NCBI RefSeq assembly: GCF_000499385.1
Contig: NW_013651719.1
Coordinates: 4,159-68,158, forward strand
DNA: 64,000 nucleotides
Direction: 5' to 3'
From: Eimeria necatrix
Taxonomy: Eukaryota > Apicomplexa > Conoidasida > Eucoccidiorida > Eimeriidae
The translations under genes were made by a program, and so were the position numbers. Numbering within the stretch: the stretch's first letter is position 1; each line of letters opens with the position of its first letter. The notes below the pieces were generated by a model. That model made no database searches. It worked only from the letters and a program-made list of their open reading frames with translations, and was not told where the DNA came from. Of this stretch, positions 1 to 7,152 are shown piece after piece.

Positions 1-157
1 TGCTGCAGCCAGCCCTCCCTCCTGCTGCTGCGCTGCTGCTGCGAAAATGAATCAAAGCCCAAACAGCGGCAGCAGCGCTCACTGAAGGGAGAAGCCCCAA
101 GCCCTGCCTGCGCATGCATGCGAAAGAAGGGCTCTAGGGGCACATTCAGGAAAGTCC

Positions 158-159
<2 letters not shown>

Positions 160-216
<57 letters not shown>
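160..216. repeat. (CTG)n tract
   Basis: Uninterrupted CTG triplet tract. A second, shorter CTG tract lies at 361-395. Long open frames over this stretch are homopolymers (poly-Leu, poly-Cys, poly-Ala) in several frames on both strands, so no coding call is made. Confidence 0.9.
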
Positions 217-217
<1 letters not shown>

Positions 218-360
218 GGCAGCGGAAGACCCCCCTCTCCATATTGTCTTTTGCTGCTTCAGCGGCAGCCGCGCAATTGAAAAACCCGCGAGCAGCAAAT
301 CGGCAGCAACTTGTTGAAGCGGCTCTGGCGCTGGAGAAGAAAAAAAAAAAGAAACGGCGG

Positions 361-393
<33 letters not shown>

Positions 394-650
394 AGCTGCT
401 GTCAAAAAAATTTCTGCTGGGCTCGAGCTACCAAGAGTTGCTGCTGCGGTAGTGACAAAAAAAAAATAAAAGTGAAGAAATTGCAAAACGCAAAGGCCGC
501 TCTTCGGCAGATGCGGGCGAGCAATTCTCGTGTCTGCGGGTGAAAAGGGGGAAAAAGAATAAAATAACGCAGCTGCAAGCTAAATTACAAATTTAAATTC
601 AGATTGAAAAGAAAAGAAGAAAGAAAAGTTGCGAATTCCGCGGCAGTTCC

Positions 651-666
651 AGCTGTACGTGCAGCT
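651..666. promoter_or_regulatory. Diverged copy of the TGTACGTACA palindrome
   Basis: AGCTGTACGTGCAGCT keeps the TGTACGT core and near-palindromic symmetry of the GGTGTACGTACACC family found elsewhere in this segment. It is the weakest match of the set. Confidence 0.3.
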
Positions 667-1397
667 GGCGACAGAAAGCGCACGGCGGCGCCGACTCTCG
701 CGGATCAACACTGAAAAGCGGCGGAATTTGCGAATTAATTGAAAATTCTTTTTAATTTTTCTGTTAAATTCAAAGTCACAATGTCGAAATTGCTGCGCGC
801 CGCCAATTGTTTCTCAATTCGACTGTCGCCGCCGCTGCCTCCGCTCGGCGGCTGAGCCCCCGGGCGACGCCGCGGGGAAAACGCCGGCTTTCGAGCCTTT
901 TAAATAGTCTTCTGGATTCAAAATTCACTTTAAATTCCATTTTTCTCCTTATTTTGAGCCCAGAATGCGGAATTTACCCGAAAGATCCAGCCTTTGCGCC
1001 GCGGATTCATGCACGTACAGATTCAACTCATCCCGCGGCTGCAGGCAGGCGCATGCGTCCGCTGCTGCTTTTTCTCAGCTGTATCGACACTGAGCTCACT
1101 CTTGTTTCCAACAAATTCAATCATTAATAATTCATTTATTCAATTAAAAACTTCCGAGAAACCAAAACAGGCAGCCCTGCCACCCCGGCGCTGCAGCCAG
1201 CTCGGAGCTGTTTACGCTCCGCAGGCCGTCCTGTAGTTCAGCACAAGTTCCGGAATTTAATTCTTTTATTCAATTTAATTAATTCAATTTATTTATTTTA
1301 TTTTATTTTATTTTATTTTGTAAATTCAATTCAATTAATCCGCTCATTCGCCCCACTTAGGGGGCAGCTTAAGCGAGGTTGAGACCCCATGCCGGCG

Positions 1398-1683
1398 CGG
1401 CCCTGAACCCTAAACCCTAAACCCTAAACCCTAAACCCTCTTTCCACTTCCGGCGTGAACTGCTGCTGCAGAGAATAAAACTCTAAACCCTAAACCCTAA
1501 CCTCTAAACCCTCTTTCCACTTCTGGCGTGAACTGCTGCTTCTGAGAATAATAAGCCCAAACCCTAAACACTAAACCCTAAACCCCTAGCCTTACACCCT
1601 ATTCCAGCAGCACCGCTTGCTTGTTCTGCTTCCTGCCTCCTAAAACGTAAACCCTAAACCCTAAACCCTAAACCCTAAACCCT
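1398..1683. repeat. Telomere-like AAACCCT arrays with a tandem spacer duplication
   Basis: Four short AAACCCT arrays (about 1400-1440, 1482-1515, 1556-1590 and 1645-1683) are separated by unique-looking spacers. Two spacers are near-copies of each other: both contain TCTTTCCACTTC, then GGCGTGAACTGCTGCT and GAGAATAA (about 1439-1481 and 1510-1553). The block has therefore spread by duplicating array plus spacer as one unit. Confidence 0.85.
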
Positions 1684-1734
1684 CGTCCGGCTAAAACATC
1701 CGCGGCCTTCCCGTTTGCAGCGCGCGTGAGCTGA

Positions 1735-1748
1735 GGTGTACGTACACC
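1735..1748. promoter_or_regulatory. GGTGTACGTACACC palindrome, perfect copy
   Basis: Exact 14-bp self-complementary site just downstream of the telomere-like arrays. It belongs to a family of at least six perfect and several near-perfect copies, all in the R segment. It contains GTAC and GTGTAC cores of the kind bound by some apicomplexan AP2 factors; function here is inferred. Confidence 0.6.
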
Positions 1749-2036
1749 TAGCAGCAGGGGAAATGAAAAACTGCAAAAAAGAAAAAAATAAATTCAGAAA
1801 AAAATGAAGTTCAAAAAGTCGAACTTTGGCTCATCTTATGCGTCTATTTAAATCAAAATTAAATCCTATTTGGAGATTTATTTGGAGATTTAATTACAAC
1901 TTTTATTTAATTTGATGAAAACCAAATTAATTAATTAAACAGATCCCCGGGATTGAAAACAGTTTTATATTCAGATTAATAATTTATTTATTTATCCATT
2001 TATTAACTTTCGTTTACTTTGTCTTCTCTCTTGTCG

Positions 2037-2050
2037 GGTGTACAGACACC
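2037..2050. promoter_or_regulatory. Palindrome variant GGTGTACAGACACC
   Basis: One-base variant of the 14-bp palindrome (CAGA in place of CGTA at the centre). The identical variant recurs at 7692-7705 inside the thioredoxin gene. It lies about 500 bp past the 3' end of eS27. Confidence 0.5.
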
Positions 2051-2228
2051 CCAGCGGCTCCAATTCCAATTTCGCTCTGCTTTCCACTTTTTGAAGTTCT
2101 GGAAGCAGCAGCGGCAAAAGTCCCTAATATCTCTAGCCCGCAGCAGCAAACCCTCCAAACCCTAAACCCTAAACCCTAGCACTCTGCTGCTGCTGGCTGG
2201 CTGCGCGCAGCAGCAGCAAACTACTGCT

Positions 2229-2395
2229 GCGCTTTCAGCAGCAGCAGCAGCAACTACGGTTTGGGAGCTGCAGCAGCAGCAGCAACTACGGTTTGGGAGC
2301 TGCAGCAGCGGCAGCAGCCACAGCTTGGGGGCTGCAGCAGCAGCAGCAGCAAACTAGGGTTTTGGGCAGCAGCAACTAGGGTTTAGGGTTTCGGC
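2229..2395. repeat. Hybrid CAG and TTTAGGG-like tandem repeat
   Basis: Three to four units of roughly 30-40 bp, each a run of CAG triplets followed by AACTACGGTTTGGGAGCTG or a close relative (CACAGCTTGGGGGCTG, AACTAGGGTTTTGGG). The non-CAG part grades into AACTAGGGTTTAGGGTTT, so one unit joins the two repeat families of the segment. Confidence 0.8.
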
Positions 2396-2566
2396 AAAGA
2401 GCTGTAAAGAAAATGTTTTAGGGTTTAGTTTGATAGATAACGGCTGGCGCCCCGCAAGCAAACAAAAGCAGCAGCGCGTGGCGCTGCTGCCGCAGCAGCT
2501 CGCGCTGCTGCTACTGCCGCTGCTGCTGCTGCAGCAGCAGCAGCAGCTGCTGCTGCTGCACCTTAT

Positions 2567-2683
2567 TTACTCTACCTTCTTTCTAAATGAGCACCCTTCA
2601 GTAAGTTTGCACTTCCCGCCAGTGGGCTGGCACAGCATCACGTTGCAGCTGCAAAGACAAAAACAAATAAATAAATAAACAAA

Positions 2684-2714
<31 letters not shown>

Positions 2715-3081
2715 ATGAATAAACAAATAAATAAAATGTAATTAAATATATTTATTCATTTATTTTCAACTAGATTAAATGCCTTTTGGCTCCAAACATA
2801 ATCAAGAAGAACGGCTTGCTGCACCAGCCCTCCCCAGCAGCAGCAGCAGCAGCAGAGGCAGCAGAAGCAGCAGCAGGATGGAAAGCAAGCACTGCAGCGA
2901 TTAAAAGCAAGTAATAAAAGGATGGCAAGGCACTTTGGCGGCAAATAAGAAGAAAACAAAATAAGAAAATAAAAAATGAAAATAAAAATAATAATTAATA
3001 AAGACCAGCAGCAAAACAAGAGCTGCAGCACTTCTCCTCGAGAGGCAGAAGAGAAGAAGGAAAAACACAGCCACACTGCCC

Positions 3082-3127
<46 letters not shown>

Positions 3128-3440
3128 AGAGCCGGCAGTCCCGAAGTCGCGCCCGAAGCTGCTTCGTGGGCGCGGCGTGGCAGAGCGGCTGCGGGCGAGC
3201 GGGCGTCGCCAGCGGAGGGCCTAGGGTTTAGGGTTTAGGGTTTAGGGTTTGGGGTTTAGGGTTGGGGTTTGACCTGCCGCAGAGGACGACGGTCTGGGCG
3301 TGGGAGAAGACAGTGGCGATGCTGTAACAGCCAGGGCACTTGACGTCCATGAAGAAGGACTTGGGGTTTGGAATGAGGCGTTTGAGTTTGTGTTTCTTGG
3401 CCTCCTCGAGGGGGTCGGGGTGCAGCAGATCCATTTCCAT
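2567..3440 (-). CDS. RPS27: 40S ribosomal protein eS27 (RPS27)
   Basis: Component of the small ribosomal subunit with a C4 zinc finger. Two exons: 3274-3440 and 2567-2648, giving 82 residues (family about 82-86). Exon 1 starts MEMDLLHP and carries [11 protein letters not shown] and [10 protein letters not shown]; exon 2 supplies [24 protein letters not shown] and the stop. The zinc cysteines (CPGC, then LC...C) match the family. The junction is phase 2, with donor gtcaaa and acceptor tttgcag, and restores the family sequence exactly across the splice. The first ATG (3438-3440) is used; a second in-frame Met lies two codons on. The 625-bp intron opens directly with telomere-like repeats and holds two CTG (sense) tracts plus an AAAT run. 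The gene is divergently paired with RPB10. Confidence 0.95.
2662..2745. repeat. AAAT tetranucleotide repeat
   Basis: About 20 near-perfect AAAT units inside the eS27 intron, near its 3' end. On the sense (minus) strand it reads TTTA, so it supplies a U-rich stretch upstream of the acceptor. Confidence 0.9.
3085..3125. repeat. (CAG)n tract in the eS27 intron
   Basis: Thirteen consecutive CAG triplets on the plus strand (CUG in the eS27 transcript). A shorter interrupted CAG stretch lies at about 2837-2877 in the same intron. Confidence 0.9.
3218..3272. repeat. TTTAGGG telomere-like array at the eS27 donor
   Basis: TTTAGGG units on the plus strand read as AAACCCT in the eS27 transcript and begin within the first bases of the intron: the donor itself reads gtcaaaccccaacccta. 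Compare RPB10 intron 1. Confidence 0.9.
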
Positions 3441-4343
3441 TTTCGGGAAACGGGGGCCAAATTGCGCGATTCAAGAAGCTAAACGGACACTTATTTGCAC
3501 TTTTTGTTGCATTGCACCCTCGCAAACTCCAAAAACACAAACTGACGCACCAGCAGTCGCTAATCCTGTGGGGAGCAGCGGCAGCGGCGGCCGCCGCAGC
3601 AGCCGCAGCAGCAGCCCACAGCCCAGTGTACATACACCGCAGCGCTGCTTCGGGGCTGCGGCCCCAGCCGCCACCGCGAAACTCCACTTTCAAATCTTTT
3701 ACAAATCCGCGCTTGCGCTAGAGGACTTTTAATTGTCTTTCGCTTCCGAAACACTCGCGAATCGGCGAATTAACTGCCGCTTTCCACCTGCTAACACCCC
3801 CCCAGCTGCGCTGGCGTTCCGCGCCGCGCAGCTGCTCTTTCCAGCCGCCACTGGCTTTTCCACCAATTACACTTTCTCTTTTCTTCTTTTTCTTCCACAG
3901 TTTTGCTAATTCTTTATTATTTCCGAAAAAAAGGGGAAAAAGGAGGAGTTGGAGCGGCGAAGCCTGCACGCTGCGCGGTGTTTCCGGAGCTGCAGCGCCG
4001 CGCTTCTTGCCGGCATTTTGCCGTTTTCTCTCCTTCATTTCTTTTCTTTTTCGTTTTAAATTCCTTTTTTCTGTTTTTGTTTCTTTCTGCCTCCTTTCTG
4101 CGCTCTCTCGTGCTCCTGGGGGCCCACAATCGACGCTTCAAACCCTAAACCCTAAACCCTAGGCGCCAAACCCTGACACCGAGGAGCGACCCGCGCCCAA
4201 AACCCTCGCCCGAATCCCCAAACCCTACCGCGAAACCCTAAACCCTAAACCCTTGCTGGAAGGCCCAGGCTGGCCCTCCCGTAGCTTCTTTCTTCAATTC
4301 TTTTTTATTTATTTTATTTTCTTTTTATTCTTTTCCCTCCAAT
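3441..4343. promoter_or_regulatory. Shared promoter region of eS27 and RPB10
   Basis: About 900 bp between the divergent start codons of eS27 (minus) and RPB10 (plus). It holds a palindrome variant 185 bp upstream of the eS27 ATG, GC-rich CAG/GCC patches, a pyrimidine-rich stretch before the RPB10 start, and telomere-like AAACCCT units at 4138-4253. No separate gene is supported; frames here are low-complexity shadows. Confidence 0.6.
3625..3638. promoter_or_regulatory. Palindrome variant AGTGTACATACACC
   Basis: Member of the GGTGTACGTACACC family with an A at position 1 and CATA at the centre. It sits upstream of the eS27 start codon, the position expected of a promoter element. Confidence 0.5.
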
Positions 4344-5458
4344 ATGATTATCCCCGTCCGCTGCTTCACCTGCGGCCGCGTCATTGGGCACTTGTGGGAG
4401 CAGTACGTCGAGAAGCTGCAAAACGACGTCGACGAAGGGTAACCCTAAACCCTAAACCCTAAACCCTAAACCCTAATTCTCAAGCCCTAGACTGCAGCCC
4501 CTGGCTGCTCGCAGAGGGACTTTCGGGGCTGGCGCTAGATGGAACTCCACACTCCAGTTTGCACTTCCTAAACCCTCAGACCCAACTCTAAACCCTAAAC
4601 CCTAAACCCTAGGACTTGCCTGCGCCACAGCACAGCTCAGAGGCTGTGCAGCGAGGGTTTAGGGAGGTTGTATGGCGGGTCTTCGTTAGGGTTTAGGGTT
4701 TTAGGACTTTCAAAGTGGCGCGCGCCAGTTTAGGGTTTAGGATTTAGGGTTTAGGGTTTAGGGTTTACAGCCTTTCGCCTCTATCTGGCTCCATATACCC
4801 CCGAAATGGACCTCAAAACCCCTTTATTATTCATAATTCTAATTGATATAATTTAATTTAATTTAATTTAATTAATTTAATTTAATTTATTTTATTTTGC
4901 TTCTTTCTCTGCTGCCACAGAGTGGCCCTCGACGACTTGGGCCTAAAACGCTACTGCTGCCGCCGCATGATTTTGACGCATGCAGATCTTATAGATAAGC
5001 TTTTGGCTTACAACAGTAAGCAGCAGCAGCAGCAGCAGCAACAGCAGAAGCAGCAGCAGCAGCAGCAGCAATTTGTTTGGCTTTCTTGCCGTCGTTCTAA
5101 GCCTTTTGAGGGTTTATATTTCTTTGCTGGATTTTGTTTGTTTTTTGATTTGTTCCATTTTGCTTTTCTCATCATTTGACTTGCTGCTGCTGCTGCAAGT
5201 TTTGCTGCTGCTGCTGCTACAAGTTTTGCTGCTGCTGCTGCTGCTGCTGCAAGTTTTGCTCGAGAGGCTGGTAGCTGCGCTGCTCGACTCCACGCTGCTT
5301 CTTTATGGATGCTTTAATTATTATTTATTTATTTATTTATTTTAATTAATTAATTTATTTATTTTTGTTTTATTTAAATGGACATTTGGAGGCTCGCGCA
5401 TGCATTCCTGCTGCTTCATCTCCGGGGCGAAGTGCCTGCTGGATTTACCCGCCCTGCT

Positions 5459-5492
<34 letters not shown>

Positions 5493-5523
5493 AGTTTATG
5501 AGAAGAAGCTTCCGGACCAGTGA
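4344..5523 (+). CDS. RPB10: RNA polymerases I/II/III subunit RPABC5 (RPB10)
   Basis: Small zinc-binding subunit shared by all three nuclear RNA polymerases. Three exons: 4344-4438, 4921-5015 and 5495-5523, together 72 residues (family about 65-75). Exon 1 encodes [15 protein letters not shown], the CxxC half of the zinc site. Exon 2 encodes [18 protein letters not shown], the conserved CCRR half, through LLAYN. Exon 3 adds IYEKKLPDQ and the stop. Phases agree (2, then 1), with donors gtaacc and gtaagc and acceptors gccacag and gctgcag. Reading exon 2 onward without the second intron would give a poly-Gln tail foreign to the family, so splicing is preferred. Both introns are built largely of repeats: AAACCCT and TTTAGGG in intron 1, CAG and CTG in intron 2. 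Exon 3 is short and inferred by phase. Confidence 0.92.
4439..4769. repeat. Inverted telomere-like arrays in RPB10 intron 1
   Basis: The intron donor is the first bases of an AAACCCT array (4439-4480, more at 4568-4611). TTTAGGG units in the opposite orientation follow at 4654-4767. In the transcript the two sets are complementary. Confidence 0.9.
5021..5493. repeat. CAG and CTG tracts bracketing RPB10 intron 2
   Basis: CAG triplets start five bases into the intron (5021-5070, with AAC/AAG interruptions). CTG triplets occur at 5182-5256 and again at 5461-5491, running directly into the acceptor cag. The end tracts are complementary in the RNA. Confidence 0.9.
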
Positions 5524-5810
5524 AGAGAAGGAATTCAGGAGATTAAATTGATAAAAGGATTAAGAAAAGAAAAAAGGAGAAAAGAAGAAAAGAAAAATAC
5601 GAGGCAGGGACAGATTCAAGGAAGAGAAGCAAATATTGGCTTTTTGCTGCTGCTGCTGCTGCACCTTCAGCAGCAGCAGACGAAGCGGCAGCAGCAGCAG
5701 GTGCTGCCATCGAGGCAGCAGCAGTTGCACTTGCTGCTGCAGCAGCGGCAGTAGCTCGAGTTGCTGCAGCAGCAGCAGCAGTTGCAGCAGGTGTGTGGTG
5801 GAGAGTCTGC

Positions 5811-5925
5811 GGTGTACATACACCCGGCGTGTGTTGGCTTGGGGTGTACGTACACCTCAGCGCAGCGGAAGACAGCAGCTGCTCGTTTTCCTTTTTTAGT
5901 TTTGCGGGCGCAGTGTACGTACACC
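5811..5925. promoter_or_regulatory. Cluster of three TGTACGTACA palindromes
   Basis: Copies at 5811-5824 (central CATA), 5843-5856 (perfect GGTGTACGTACACC) and 5912-5925 (first base A). The spacers between them are unrelated, so the sites are the conserved element and not part of a longer repeat unit. Confidence 0.6.
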
Positions 5926-5946
5926 GCAAGCAGCAGCAAACTGAAT

Positions 5947-6195
5947 CTAGGGTTTGCGTTCAAGGGTTTAGGGTTTGCGTTCAAGGGTTTAGGGTTTGCG
6001 TTCTAGGGTTTAGGGTTTGCGTTCTAGGATTTAGGGTTTGGGTTCTAGTAGGGTTTAGGGTTTGCGTTCTAGGATTTAGGGTTTGGGTTCTAGTAGGGTT
6101 TAGGGTTTGCGTTCTAGGGTTTAGGGTTTGGGTTCTAGTAGGGTTTAGGGTTTGCGTTCTAGGGTTTAGGGTTTGCGTCATAGGGTTTAGGGTTT
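5947..6195. repeat. Higher-order telomere-like minisatellite
   Basis: TTTAGGG units alternate with a GCGTTCTAGGG or GGGTTCTAGTAGGG variant to give a unit of about 21 bp, which is itself arranged in a longer alternating unit of about 45 bp. The first copies have TTCAAGGG in place of TTCTAGGG. The regular alternation indicates amplification by unequal exchange of multi-unit blocks. Confidence 0.9.
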
Positions 6196-6245
6196 GGCGC
6201 TGCAGCGGCGCCTCGCGTTCGCGGCTGCATGCGCGCGCGGCCTCA

Positions 6246-6259
6246 GGTGTACGTACACC
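6246..6259. promoter_or_regulatory. GGTGTACGTACACC palindrome, perfect copy
   Basis: Exact 14-bp palindrome 50 bp beyond the minisatellite, between the convergent RPB10 and thioredoxin genes. Confidence 0.6.
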
Positions 6260-6444
6260 GCAGCTGCAGCTCGGCAGGTCGGGTGCTGCCTTTGTTTCTC
6301 AAATTTGAATTATTTTGAATTAGAAGAACTTTAATTGTGTCGCGTTCTGTCTTTGTTTCGCAAATTCGGATTCTTTTGAGTTAAATGACTTTAATTGTTT
6401 TGTGGCGCGCAGTCTGTAGTTGCGCGGCTCTCCCCGGGCGCCGC

Positions 6445-6552
6445 GGTGTACGTACACCCCGGCGCCGCGGGCCGCAGCAGCCAAATGCCGCTGCGCTTCG
6501 GGGCCGCCGCCGGGGTGTACGTACACCCCAGCTGCGCGGGTGTACGTACACC
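6445..6552. promoter_or_regulatory. Three perfect palindromes in the thioredoxin 3' flank
   Basis: Perfect GGTGTACGTACACC copies at 6445-6458, 6514-6527 and 6539-6552. The last ends three bases from the thioredoxin stop codon, so these copies are probably transcribed in its 3' UTR, where each could fold as a short hairpin. Whether they act as DNA sites or RNA elements is open. Confidence 0.6.
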
Positions 6553-6555
6553 CCG

Positions 6556-7111
6556 TCACTTCAAGTTGTTCAGCGCCTCCTCCAACTTCGGCTTCAAAAC
6601 TCCCACAATTGTCTCCACCACTTTTCCGTCTTTGTACAACTTGAAGGTCGGCATTGCCTGCACCTTCTCGCGCTCGCAGAGTTCCGGGTTCTCGTCCACG
6701 TCCACCTGAACGCACCCCCCACTCACCTTTGCTGCTGCAGCAGCAGCAGCAGCAGCAGCGGCAGCAGCAGCAGCAGCAGCGGCAGCAGCAGCAGCAGCGG
6801 CAGCAGCGGCAGCAGTAGCGGCAGCAGCGCCTGCGGCCGCGCTGCAGAAGGGGGCGCATTTCTTGCGGCGACTGCCTCGCTCGCAGCTAGCCGCAACACA
6901 CTCGGAGCTACGCAAACAAACAGCAGCAGCAGCTGCTGCTGCTGCTGCAGCAGCTGCTGCTGCTGCTGCAGCAGCTGCTGCTGCTGCTGGGGAAAGTGCC
7001 TACCGCGTAGAAGTTGATGTGGGTCATGGTGTTGCTTTTCTCCTCGAGGAATGGCCTAATCATTTTGCAGGGCCCTAAGCACAAACGCGACCCAATACTG
7101 GGGCAATACTT

Positions 7112-7152
<41 letters not shown>

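Larger units (their letters stand above)
1..2566. other. Repeat-filled stretch with no supported gene
   Basis: Apart from the CTG tracts, the telomere-like arrays and the hybrid repeats listed separately, it holds A/T-rich stretches (for example 1255-1330 and 1780-2010). I see no recognisable protein segment. A 26-codon frame starts at ATG 781 but has no support. Exons of a gene extending off the left edge cannot be excluded. Confidence 0.6.
5524..6555. other. Convergent intergenic region: palindromes and minisatellite
   Basis: Lies between the 3' ends of RPB10 (plus) and thioredoxin (minus). It contains CAG/CTG patches at 5647-5790, seven copies of the 14-bp palindrome family and the telomere-like minisatellite at 5947-6195. 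No coding segment is recognised; the long frames here just translate the repeats. Confidence 0.7.

Noticed and set aside
118..543. Open frame with long Leu and Cys runs
   Set aside because: It only translates CTG tracts; neighbouring frames on both strands are open too, and no unique conserved segment exists.
2430..3224. Plus-strand frames at 2430-2678 and 2976-3224
   Set aside because: They cover the eS27 last exon and intron on the opposite strand; the minus-strand reading is a near-perfect ribosomal protein.
5793..6308. 171-codon frame and its minus-strand partner over the minisatellite
   Set aside because: The protein is a literal translation of the telomere-like repeat (RVCVLGF units); repeats with a period divisible by three stay open in several frames.
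6385..7078. Plus-strand frames up to 210 codons
   Set aside because: Antisense of thioredoxin exons 3-4 and CAG introns; no independent support.
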